Shown here piece after piece: positions 34,223 to 46,400 of a stretch of 64,000 nt of DNA (the first letter of the stretch is position 1; every line of letters starts with the position of its first letter). The notes beneath the pieces are model-generated. The model was given only the letters and a program-made list of their open reading frames with translations. It searched no databases and was not told where the DNA came from. Location: the NCBI GenBank assembly GCA_009760855.2, contig WPIO01000017.1, positions 6,440,501 to 6,504,500 of the forward strand. Reading direction: 5' to 3'. This DNA comes from Cristatella mucedo (Eukaryota > Bryozoa > Phylactolaemata > Cristatellidae). Made by a program: the position numbers and the translations under genes.

Positions 34223-36720
34223 TCACCAATTATTACCAAGTCCTGCTTATCTGACCACATGCAGATCTCATTCAATCTACAGTGTGTTCCCACATCCTCC
34301 TCTAAAAAAACCTGTGAATCGCGAAACCTCAAGATCCTTGACATCGATGCTGTCCGTTCGAGAATATGTGCGTCACCTCTGCTGCTCAATCCTCCCTCCG
34401 ATCTGTTATCATTGGTAGATAGCTTCAACACGACACTAGCTGACACGCTAGACGAGTTTGCCCCTCTGAAAAAGCGCACTGTGCGCCCCCCCCCCGCCCA
34501 GACGGCCTATGGTTTACCGCAGACATTAAACTAGCCAAGTCTACTCAACGAAAGCTTGAAAAAGCATACAAAAGATCTGGACTAGCTGTCCATCGACAAG
34601 CATATGAAGACTACTGTAGGTCGTACCAATCGATCCTAGCAAAGGCCAAGTCTAGCTTCTATAGAAACATTGTTGAATCACAGATGCACAATCCAAAAAT
34701 GCTGATGTCGACGATAAACCATCTCCTCAACCGCTCCCAGATTAGCTACTTATTTGATGATCCTTGTGATGATCTAGCCGATCGCTTCTCTCGATTCTCT
34801 GTGCAGAAGATAGACAAGATCAGGGAATCCATCCCTGCGATGACAACATCCCCACTAGAATGCTATTCCCTGATTCCTGGCTGCACCTCAATGTCTACAT
34901 GTAAGCAGGTCACTAGTGATTTAGTCCTGAAGTTCATGTCTCAATCAAAAAAGACAACAAGTCCTCTTGACAATATTCCCACTGTCCTGCTCCTACGTAG
35001 CATTGATCTGCTGCTGCCATGCATAACTAACATCATTAATATGTCATTAGCCTCAGGTCATGTCCCAGCACCTTTCAAAAAAGCTGTAGTCAGGCCACTA
35101 CTCAAGAAAACGACACTAGACCAAGAGAACTGAAGCAACTACCGCCCAGTCTCCCTTCTACCATTCCTATCAAAGACACTGGAACGGGTCGTGGTGGACC
35201 ATCTGAACTCATATATCGAAACCTCACACCTTGATAGCAAGTTCCAGTCTGGCTTTAGAGCTAATCACTCCACAGAGTCACCATTGCTTAGGGTATACAA
35301 CGACCTACTTAGGAGTGCAGACATGGGCTGAGTGTCTCTGCTTGGTTTGCTCGATCTTTCGGCAGCTTTTGATACTATCGATCACAAAGTTCTTCTAGAG
35401 CGACTCTCATCTCGCCTGGGCATCAATGGGACTGCTCTGCAGTGGTTCAGGTCCTATCTCAGTGGGAGACTCCAGAGTATTGACGTGAATGGACAAAGAT
35501 CATCTGAGGTACCTCTGAAATATGCGGTACCTCAGGGCTTCGTGCTAGGTCTGGTTCTTTTCATGGTTTATACTCTCCCTCTTGCTGATGTGATTGCCAA
35601 GCACAATCTAGGCTTTCACTTCTATGCGGATGACACTCAGTTGTACCTTTGCTTTTATCCCTCCCAGACTTCGAGCACCTCAAATTCACTCAATTCACTT
35701 GCTGCATGTATTGATGACATCCCCACATGGATGGCACCAAATTTTCTAAAACTAAACAATGATAAAACTAACTTACTAGTTATGGGCAAACCCAGTGTGA
35801 TTCAGAAATTGGAAAGGTTGACGCTCAAAATTGGCTCTGCGAGCATATCTCCAGGTGAATCAGCTCGAAATCTAGGTGTCATATTCCAAAGCGACCTCTC
35901 ATTAGACGACCATATCAGCTCCACAGTCAAATCTGCCTATTTTCAGCTTCACAACATTGCTCAAATTCGGGCTTGTTTAGATAAGGATACCACATCCAAG
36001 TTGGTCCATGCATTCGTGACATCCCGTCTCGACTTCTGCAACTCAATGCTTGCTGGCCTACAAGCATGTGTGATCAGGCGATTGCAGCTTGTGCAAAACT
36101 CTGCAGCTAGGCTTGTTTGTCGTGAGCATCTCAGTTGCCTCATTACTTCACTTCTCGCCAACCTGCACTGGCTACCAGTCAAGCAACGGATTGACTTCAA
36201 GGTTTTGTCGTTCACTTTTAGGTCACTTCATTCTTTGGCTCCAGCCTATCTTTCAGATATACTCCACCATTAGGCCAAGCATCGTGCCACCAGCTTTTCG
36301 GAATCTGACAGTCTACAAATACCTCGTACAAACCTCAAATCCTTTGGAGACTATGCATTTAGTTCGTATGCTCCCAAAGTCTGGAACTATCTCTCGACCT
36401 GCATCAGAACATCCCCTGACCTGACCACGTTTAAAAGGAACTTAAAAACACACCTATTTATGACAGCATTTAATGGGTCCCGTTGATTCGTCCTTGATGT
36501 GCTTATGCATGCTGACACTGTGCATGCTGCCACTAACCACATTTGCATGCTGACCCTGTGCATGTCATCCCTAACCATGTTATTCATTTTGTTTGTTTAT
36601 CAAGCATGATATTACTCACCATTCAATTGCAATTCCCTTTGCAGCAAATGTAAAGCGCCTAGAAAGAAATTGAGTTCTCTGAGGGCGCTTTATCAAGTGC
36701 ATTATTATTATTATCATCAA
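34222..36720 (+). mobile_element. LINE-A, longest well-preserved copy
   Basis: Begins at the end of the endonuclease (ITKSCLSDHMQISFNLQC), runs through the linker (LKILDIDAVRSR) and the reverse transcriptase: [72 protein letters not shown] (catalytic Asp pair, bases near 35623-35634), to the stop at 36484. From about 34500 one frame is kept except for TGA at 35131 and 35329 and TAG at 36271; a C run near 34486-34495 shifts the frame before that. The 3' UTR ends in the hairpin 36652-36691 and (ATT)n. About 2.5 kb, 5'-truncated. Confidence 0.93.
36652..36691 (+). other. LINE-A 3' hairpin
   Basis: AAAGCGCC (36652-36659) pairs with GGCGCTTT (36684-36691). The same stem recurs in the copies near 17.8, 28.0 and 43.9 kb, with weaker matches near 23.6, 44.1 and 49.0 kb. 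It precedes the (ATT)n end by about 10 bases and is a likely recognition site for the element's own reverse transcriptase. Confidence 0.8.
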
Positions 36721-36917
36721 ACTGCCGGACTTGACAACAAAGAAAGTAAAATTCGCTATGCATTGATGGGAACTAAAATCAACCTTTATGCTCACAGCTT
36801 TCTCTCTGTCCTAGCTTGAAATCCTTCATGTGCTCGTACGTGCTGGAGCTACTACCACGGACTCTACGTATCAATTGACATGCTTTCTTTCCAGCAGGCT
36901 AGTTGAAGTGCTTAGAG

Positions 36918-36953
36918 ATAGATAGGTAGATAGATAGATAGATGGATGGATAG

Positions 36954-37042
<89 letters not shown>
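36918..37042 (+). repeat. Compound (GATA)n(GA)n microsatellite
   Basis: TAGA units from about 36918 to 36972 pass directly into about 70 bases of GA. Confidence 0.95.
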
Positions 37043-37045
<3 letters not shown>

Positions 37046-37602
37046 AGAGTGAGCAAGCCAGCTAGCTAGCTAGTCTCTTGGGAGGTTATACAAATTCAAT
37101 AGCGTTATCATTTTTGTGGGATCAGCGATCGTACATAATTTTAAGGCCTACCGGTGCATTCGGTGTAAGCAAGTTAGGTACGCTGCTCGAATAGAACCGT
37201 GCTGCCTTGATTGCATTACCTGTAGTATGCCCAAAGCCAGGGAACAGGCTTGGCGATGTACATATTGAAGAAGAGACGACGAATTATACATCATGCTCGA
37301 GAATGGGGCTTACTAGATGGCGTTACCTACAGCCTGCTCAGAGCCAGGCTGTCAGCCTTAAGCGACCCATGTGCTCTTGCCAAGGTGACGAGAGTAGTGT
37401 CGCATTGGTAGTCGTAGCCAATCTTTAGCTTCAGCACACTAAGACTCTTTGTTTAGCATCCACTTCCTTCGACAGAGTGCTCCTCATTGGCCTACTACAA
37501 AACATATTCTCAGTTTCATATCTGTCAAATGGCCCTGCAAAACCTGCATGGTTACCGCCTTTATTTCGACTCAGATAAAGGCTGGTATCGAGTAAATTCC
37601 GC

Positions 37603-37609
37603 TGAGTCA
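37603..37609. promoter_or_regulatory. AP-1/antioxidant-type TGAGTCA site in the distal promoter copy
   Basis: GCTGAGTCAC contains a perfect AP-1 core, extended on the left as in Maf/Nrf-type sites. The matching position in the proximal copy (38117-38123) reads CGAGTCA and is broken by one base. Vertebrate CBR genes are known to respond to antioxidant-type elements, so the site is plausible, but function here is inference. Confidence 0.4.
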
Positions 37610-38154
37610 CACCTTGCTAAAGAGCCCGGCAGGGGATGAACCAATCAGTGTAAACAAATCATCCAAAATGCAACGTCATGCCCTGCACGATCGAACGCAA
37701 GTACAGAGCCGTGCTGCCTCGATCACATTACCTGTAGTATGCCTAAAGCCAGGGAACAGGCTTCGGCGACGCACATACTCAAGAAGAGACGCCGAGTGAT
37801 ATATCATGCTCGAGGATGGGGCTGACTAGATGGAATTACCTACAGCCTGCTCAGAGCCAGGCTGTCAGCCTTAAGCGACCCATGTGTTCTTGTTAAGGTG
37901 ACGAGAGCAGTGTCGTACCGGTAGTCGTAGCCCATGTTTAGCTTCAGCACACTGAGACTATTTGTTCAGCATCCACTTCCTTCGATAGAGTGCTCCTCAT
38001 TGGCCCACTACAATACATATTCTGAGTTTCATATCTGTCAAATGGCCCTACAAAAAACTGCACGGTTCCCGCCTCTATTTCAACTCAGATAAGGGCCGGT
38101 ACAGAGTAAATACCGCCGAGTCACACCTTGCTAAAGAGCTGGCTAGGGGAGGAG

Positions 38155-38220
38155 CCAATCAGTGTAAACAAATTGGAAATGCAACGTCATGCTCTGCACG
38201 TTCAAGCGCAAGTATATAAG
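38155..38220 (+). promoter_or_regulatory. Core promoter of the CBR gene (CCAAT, CRE-like, TATA)
   Basis: GGAGCCAATC places a CCAAT box at 38155-38159, a CRE-like ACGTCA sits at 38184-38189, and TATATAAG occupies 38213-38220, 79 bases before the ATG at 38299. Spacing suits a start site near 38240-38250. The start site is inferred, not observed. Confidence 0.75.
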
Positions 38221-38298
38221 CTGTAACGCAGGGTCTGGGCAGCGCTCCCTTGTCAAGGATTGTTTAGTGCCTCACGAACGGGTCAGCATTAGGAGAAG

Positions 38299-40356
38299 AT
38301 GGCATCGGCTAAAGTAGTCGTGGTGAGAGCCAGCTAGCAGCATTTTCACTACTGCCGGCTCTTCCAGCCTGCCATTTTTCTGTTGCTGCGTTATTTTCGC
38401 TGTGACTACTCATCTTCAAGCCATGGTCTCATCTCCAATGCGATACACTTCTTATACCTGCCGGGTTATATTCTGTGGCACAGCAGTCTCAGCTACCGGC
38501 ACTATTTAACCGCAACACGCCTCTCTCAAATCAGCTGCTCGTGGCCAGCATAACTGGGCAAACAAACATAAGGGTTGGCAGTTCTCTGTACCTACCGATA
38601 GTCGAAAAGACCACACTATCATCTGCTTGAACCGCGTCCTATAAGTTGTCAGTTTCAGCTGATCATCTCTCTTTGTTCCACAGGTAACAGGCTCTAATCA
38701 AGGCATCGGATATGGCATAGCGAGGCGCTTCCTGATAGCGGAAGAAAACTGGATTGTGTATGTGACAGGTATTAGTTTGGTTTTTGCTACGTGCTCTAGT
38801 TGCAATCGAATATACGCTGCCTACCAAAAGTTTCTACGCACCTAGTCCATTTATTAGAGCCCAGTTGTTGCTAATGCTCGTAAACCAGTAAGTCATTATG
38901 CAACATTAAATATTAAATTGTATTAATTTGTCAATATAAGTGTGGCCCTAGTTTCAGTTTGCTACGTTTGGCCTAGTAACTGCAGTCACGGTAGTCACGT
39001 GATTATTCTACCTCAGGATACCGTACAGCAGCACCATTGTTGGCCCATTTCGTCACCGACAATGATGAGCCAACGGACCCGGATGTCTCCTTGACCTGTT
39101 GGGGCCTGCCCCTACTATATTACTGGTCGCTATGCAACCTGAACGTACCACCTGGTGCACAGCTTTCTGAGGGTACACGAGCGGTTGCTCGTTTTGAAGT
39201 TGCTACTTGGACACGGCCATTACAACCGAAGAATAGCAAGGAATCTGAAGATCTCAGAGGGTACTTTTAGGAACATTCTTAGGAAACATCTGGGCTATGG
39301 TAGCACAGAGGCAGTGCCGCGCTCGGGTCACCCTCGAGTAACTTCTCTGAGGGAGGCCCGGCTTCTCAAAAGCATGGCTCTGAAGGACAGATTTTCCACT
39401 GCTAAAATGCACTGCCAGAGTCTCTAACAAGCTACCAGAACTTTCGTAAGCCAAAATACCATGAGTAGACGGCTTAACGAACATGAATTGAATGCACGGG
39501 CGGCCAAGTGCAAGCCATTGTGGACAGCACAGCACAAAAAAGCAAGGCTGGATTGTGCTTGCTAATCCCAGCATTTGACAGCTGCCCAGTGAAGGAAAAT
39601 GCTATTGAATGATGAGTTCAAATTCAGTCTTTTTGTTAGAGATAAAAGTAAGAATTACGTTCGCCGGTGAATGGGTGACGCGTACGTGGACGTTTGCCTC
39701 AAAAAAAGACGATGGAATTTGGTGGTGGATGGGTTATGTGTGGGGTGCTTCTCAACTTCCGGTGTTGAGAGTCAGCGAAGGATTCGAGTAATCGCGAATC
39801 AAAATGTCAATGTTGACATTGTGCAGAATGTTGGTTTGCCATCTGCTTACGGTCTTCAGAGGCTCGATTTCTGTTGGCAGCATGAGAACGATCTGAAGTA
39901 CACTGCTATGGTGGTTAAGCAGATTTTCACGAACGAACTACTGCTTCGAGCCAATTGAGATCATGCAGTGGCCAAGCCAAAGCCCTGACTTGAACCCCAC
40001 AGAGCATCTGTGGGACGAAGTCAAGCAAGCTTTAAGGTTCGCAGTTCTCCGGTGCATGTAACCCGATGATTTATTTGAGGTTTTGAATAATTGCTGGGCA
40101 TCAATTCCTCCTAGAAACGTGTCGGAAGCTCGCGGAGTCAATGCCGTTACGATTGGAAAAAGTTATCAAACTTCATGGTGCCTCGACAAATTATTGACTG
40201 TACGCAATAAATTGCAAGCAACTATATATTTCTCAGCATTTCTGCACAAGACGGACTGCTACTGAGTTAGATCTAATCTAAATCTTGCGTGCTTTGAGAA
40301 AAATAGTATGCTGGTAGCAGATTTTTAGAAAATTTTGGAGGTCAGTGTATGTATAG

Positions 40357-40408
<52 letters not shown>

Positions 40409-43400
40409 GTGTGTCTGTGTTGTTTGTGTGCGTCTCGCTCGAGCGCCCGCATGCCCACGTGCTTGTGCGTTTGAGTACGAGCGTTCATGTCTGCTTGTGC
40501 TCGTGTGGATTTGTGTGCAATAATTGAGTATTATAACATGTCGCTAGGTCGCTAGCAGAAGCAGCAGCACAATCTGTAGAGGTTAGCAGGCCCTTTAGGG
40601 AACGGGCTTTGACTAGCGTGCTAATCTTTAGCCTGAGAGTGGAGCGAAGGGGGGCTTAGCCTCTTGCCTTAGGTACAGATATAGATGGCGTGAAAGGTCG
40701 CATTTCTCTTCAGGCGCTGTTCCTAGAATTAGCATCTGCAGATCACATTCAGTGCTGTAGTACGAAATTTAGCACCACCACTCTAGCGACGATACACAAA
40801 CTCCGCGTCGCTTTAGCAGGCGTATATTCTAGCCCGGCGATGGCTCGCAGTTCGACAGGACATCCACCCTCCTCCTAACCTTTGACCTGCGTCGAAACTG
40901 CCTCGCCAAGGTCATGCAGCCGACAGAATCCCGCAGAAGCGGCTGGCGAGCAACTGGCAGCACCGAGCTCCCCTGTGGAGCACGCAACCAGCGAACCTCA
41001 GAAAAGACCAGTCCCCTCACGCGACCAAAACCTCCGCCCTGCAGCGGCCCGAGCGGATCCAAATCATTGCTGCCGTATCTGAGCTAAAATTGCCAAGCAA
41101 GATGCAGGCGGGTGTACACCGAGGCCGTAGCGGTTAGAATCAGCAAGCGGTCAAACAATATATATCCTCGAGCAGGAATATGTAAAATGTCAATGCTTGA
41201 AGTTAGCAACATAATTGGCTGTTGGAAATTGTCACGTTCATTCGTGCGTGCACCCCGGGATTCGGCTAGAGCACGTGAGTCATTCGTTCGGCCCATGGGT
41301 AAGGAGCTTGACCGAGATTGTGGGCTTGAGCCCTACGGCATATGTAAAGAGTTTGGATAGAGATAAATTTGTCCTAGGGCGCTCTATAAATGAGAGAGAT
41401 ATTTGCTAAGTGGCAATCTAGCCGAATCAGTAGAGCTCTGGGCCTGTAAACCACAGGTTCCATTGAACTTAATTTGTTTGATGATCTGTCATACGGCGGG
41501 CAGCCTCGGGTAGCACCGTATTTTGAAAGCATTTAAAAAATAACAGTAGTATTCTACTGAATTCTGTGTCACAAGTAGCTAAAAGGAAAGTTACACTGCC
41601 GAGCCCTGAGCCTAGAAACGCCTGCATGGGCTGAGTTCAAGACGAGGATAACGTATCTGCTAGATAAAATCTACGCCTAGTTCATTACGAACCTCGGGTT
41701 TGAATTTGGGATTGCCTAGCACTTGGTTTGACAGCAATACAGAAAATTCCCTCAAGCGTATCAGCGATTTAAGAGAGAAAGGATATTGCAGATATGTTAT
41801 GCCTTATTTTAGCATGCTTTCGTCTCGCTCGGGCAATACATTGGACAAGGTGATCGGTTCAGTCCGGAAATGGGCAATTCTAATTTCAGCAGGTTTCGCC
41901 ATAATCTTTACATAACAGCTGTTATCCAAATAGCCTTCGCCTGGACTCTGTCAAGTCCACGAAGCAATGGGTTCAGATGACACGAATCTGCTTGAAATAA
42001 TTGCATTGCTTGCTACAATTGAAGCAGCTGTACGTTTTTGTGTAGGTCACTATCTCACGGAAAAGTCACACTGCTAACGCCACCGAAGGAAAACGCATCT
42101 TTCTGCTTTCATTTCTTGCAAATTAATCTCTAGCTATCACTTCGTAGAAAATCTCCATTGCTGCTCCATTACCACTGTTTATTTCACATTTTATAAATTT
42201 TTGTCAGCAGCATAAAAATAATGTAGTCCGACACATTTTTGCCAGCAGATTTTTGCGTGCAACTTCAGGTCACATAAGTCTGGGGATACCACTCATTTAC
42301 ATTGTCTATAAACAGGACAAATACACTATAATTTTAGAATAGAATAGACTACAATAGAATAGAATACAATTTTGCACCGGTGAACCATACATAGCCTGGC
42401 CGCTGGCCAGGCTGTGTATGGTTCGCCGGTGCAAAGTTGGTTTAGCCCTATGATATATTGAGTATCTCTTGTAGCTTATTTATAGTTCGTGGAATCACGT
42501 CTAGATTAATGCAATTAAATTTATTCAGAGCTTCCAGCCAGTGCCCTCGATCGCTTGCAAAACTCGGCAGTTCATCCGGTCAGTATTTGCCTAACTGGGC
42601 CACAGCTGCATCACTGCCACAGACCACCTGTGCGCTCTTCATTGGTTTATTATAAGTATAAGATCGACCAAGATAATACTAATAATTATAATACATTAGA
42701 TGTATATTTTACGCCATCAGAGAACTCAATCTCTTTCAAGGCACTTAAATTTGCTGCAAAAGAAGCATGATCTAATAGTTATCTTTTTGGTGGCCTCCAG
42801 GTCGCTTCACTCGCTTGCACCAGCCTACCGATCCGACCTCATTGTTTTACTGTGGGGTCTCGCGCCACCCACTCCTTAGCGTCAAGCCATCTTCCCGCGC
42901 TACCCACAGCATTTGAATCTTTTGGTGATTGAGCAATAAGCTAATGCACCGAAATTCTGGAACTCACGTCCGGCTAGCCACACTGCGAGTACCTTAGCCT
43001 CTTTCGAGTCTCTGCAAAAGACGCATCTCCTCCGCCTGACTTTGTTTGATTGTTACTAAGCAGGATTACAACTAATTAACTACTGTCAGCGTTTTGTATT
43101 CTCTAATGTGCTTGTCTTAGCATGATGGTTGCGTGCTTGTACATGCTTTCCTAAACATGTTACTTCGCTTGTCAGTAACTATTGATTGTTGCTTTCCTTG
43201 CAGCATGTTATAAAGCGCCTGAAAGGAACAAGTTCTCACAGGGTACCATTAAAAGTTTCTCGATGATTATTATTAATATTCTTGCCTACATTCATATATA
43301 TATATATATATATATATACACTGTGACTGAATAGCCTTAAAGGCAAGACTCTTTCGTCCGCTTCATGTCAGCACTCAGAATATCTGACTAAATTTGAAGA

Positions 43401-46400
43401 AACTAAAATAGTATGTAGGCACGCGGGACGCCACAGGGAAAGTTATACGAGCAGGAAAACTTGCGGGGCTGATTTTCTCGGAAGAAATGAGGAAAATCGC
43501 ATTCCAAGTCTGACAAAAAGATCTTCCAAGGAGGTGTCCTCCGAGGCCGGTAGATTTTTTTTAATAATAACACATTTGCTTAGCGCCCTCAGATAACTTA
43601 TCGGTCCGAGAGATGGAACGCGAGCACAAGCTCTCATGCGCTCTTGCACCAAGGAATTGACCCGTCGATATGTACGTAAGTGTGCGTGAGTGCAGCCGCG
43701 ACTCGGAGGGAAACGTATAAAATTTCCCAAATTCGTTTTCGTATTCATTGCACTAACCACGTTGGCATGCTGACCCTGTGCATGTCACCCCTAACAATGT
43801 TATTTCATTTTTTTTGTTTATCAAGCATGATATTAATCACCATTAAATTTCATTTCCCTTTGCAGCAAATGCAAAGCGCCTAGAGAGAGATCAAGTTCTC
43901 TGAGGGCGCTTTATCAAGTGCATTATTATTATTATTAGTATTATTCTTGCCGTCCCGAAAGAATCAAAGTTAGCCAATGCAATCTTTTTCTAGGCACGTT
44001 ACGCTGTCAAAGATACATGATACAATGGTTACTGGTAACATGGAAAATGTCAGCAAGCATAAAATAGTTAGAGGTGACTTGCACAGTGTCAACATGTAAG
44101 ATATGGTTAATAATAATAATAATAATAATAGTGCACATGATAAAGTGCCTTCAGAGAACTCAATCTCTCTCTAGGCGCTTTAAATTTGTTAGTGGTAGCT
44201 TGCACAGTGTCAGCACCCATAAGCACAAAGAACGAATCACATGGACCTAATAAATGCTGTGATAAACAGGTACGATTTAGCTTATTTTTTAAATGTCGTC
44301 AAGTAAGGGAATGTCGCATAGCCAGTCGGGAGTGAATTTCAGGCTTTGGAAGTATACGAACTAAAAGCACGGTCTCCACAGGATCTGAGGTTCGTACGAG
44401 GTATAGCTAAACGGTTTGAGTTGAAACATGGGGTGTTAAAATGCCAAGCCTGCCTGGTGAGGGATTAGTTCTGATAGGTAGACTGGGGATAGAGAATAAA
44501 GGGACCTAAAAGTGAGTGAAATAACCTTGAAGTCAATACACTACTTGATTGGAAGCCATTTCAGGTCTGCGAGAAGTGGTACGGTGCGGCAATTACGATG
44601 CTCAAGACCTCAAGACAAACAAGCCTAGCTGGTCAGTGTTGCACACATTTCAAGCACCTGATTGCATAGGTCAGTAGACCAGCACGCAATGAATTGCAAA
44701 AGTCGAGACGGGATGATACAAATGCATGGACCATTTTGGATGCAGTATCCTTGTCTAGACAAGTCCAAATTTTAGCAATGCTATCTAGCAGAAAGTGGGC
44801 AGTCTTGACTGTTGAGCTGATTTTTCGTGTAGTTAAAGGTCAATTTGGAACTGGGCACATGGATTTCTTGTAGAGGCAGCGTGAATTATGCTGGTAGAGC
44901 CGATTGCGACGGTTAGGGTTTGGAATTTCCGAGTCAGCCTATGGCTAGTAAGTTTGCTTTTTGTTGTTAAATTTGAGAGACTTAGCTGCCATTCATGAAC
45001 AAATTTCAGCAATTAATATTGTTAGCTAATTTAACAGCCTCTTTTATATAGCAACAGAAGAGCTTTTACGGCTATCACCGCCGCATGCAGCGGCAATAAC
45101 AAATCGCCCCCCCCGCAGGATTCGAACCCAAGACCTCGGACTGAGGTCATGAAAGACAATCACCTTACCTAATGTTCCATCGCGGCCTGCATCAAGAGAG
45201 TTGGGAGAATTTGACATACTGGAGGGCTAAGAGGGATCAAAGCAAAGGTATAACTGAGTATCATCTGCGTGTAAGTGAAAGCCTAGGTTGTGCTTGGCGA
45301 TCACATTTGCTATGAGAAGAGTATATACTGTGAGTAGAAGCGGACCAAGCACAGAGCCCCGATTTACTCCGTACTTTAATGGTTCCTGTGATTCTCTTTA
45401 TCCGGTCACATCAGTACTCTGGAGTCTCTCACTGAGATAGGACCTGAACAGTAGCAGCGCAGCACCAGTGATGCCCAGGCGAGATGAGAGTTGCTCGAGA
45501 AGAGCTTGGTGATTGTATCAAACGCTGCCCAAAGATCGCGAAAAACAGCTGAGATACTTTACCGAATTCTGCATTCATGATTTTCGCTGAATAATCTGCA
45601 GGTTTTCTCGCCGTTTAATGTACCTCACTGACTATATCACTATTTAATAGGACGTTTGTAGTGGCTACTAAACGTGAGCAACAATCTTTCATTGAGGCCC
45701 TCTTTCTTAAAGCATCTCTCTCTTTCTGTCTCGTATCAGGCAGATTCTTGCAACGCCATTCTTTGCCTTAGCTTTTTTTGCCTTAGCTTTTGGAAAGTAG
45801 GCATTGCTCGTCGGAACCAGGGGTAATCCGAGAATTTAGGACATTTCTAACAGTTGCAATGCTGGCAGCTCAGCTTGACCTGTCAGAGTCGGGGGCGTGT
45901 TGTAGCCTGAGCGTGTTAGCATATGGGCTGTGTTTGTATAGAGGGCGTGTCCACAGGGAGGGCGTACTTCGCGGGAGAACCCTAAAGTATCCAGGCCAGC
46001 TCGTGGCTCGTGCAGTAAGCCGGTGGATTAAAGTAGCACTCGGCTGCATTACCTACATAGAATTAGCGGCTATTCGCGGTAACAAAGGCCGCACATCCGT
46101 CCGCCTTTACTGTGGCGATGGATGGCCTTAGCGATTGCGTCAAATGGGAGACCACGAGAAAGGCATACGGAAGTGTTCAGCACCCAAACGGTCATACTCA
46201 GAAATGCCTAGAAAACTAAACTTTGCGGTCTTTGACATGAGCCAAGCTGGCAAATAAAGAGGTATAGGTGCTCTAACGGCTTTCTAAAGTAAAAGGTCCA
46301 CCCGGGAGTCGCTCTATTTGGTGCTCGTAGCTGATTCGCGTAAAGAGCTTCTTCGCAATCGTTGCAGCACGATCCGAGCAGAGTGGCAAGGATGCAGTGG

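Larger units (their letters stand above)
37180..38220 (+). repeat. Tandem duplication (two copies of about 512 bp) upstream of the CBR gene
   Basis: Copy 1 (about 37180-37700) and copy 2 (about 37701-38220) align along their whole length with scattered substitutions and an offset near 512 bases, for example CCGTGCTGCC at 37197 and 37709. Shared blocks include CCTGTAGTATGCC, CTGTCAGCCTTAAGCGACCC, the CCAAT element and AACGTCATG. Copy 2 ends in the TATA box of the CBR gene; the matching part of copy 1 reads GTACAGAGCC, without a TATA box. The duplicated unit is therefore the proximal promoter and its upstream DNA. Confidence 0.93.
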
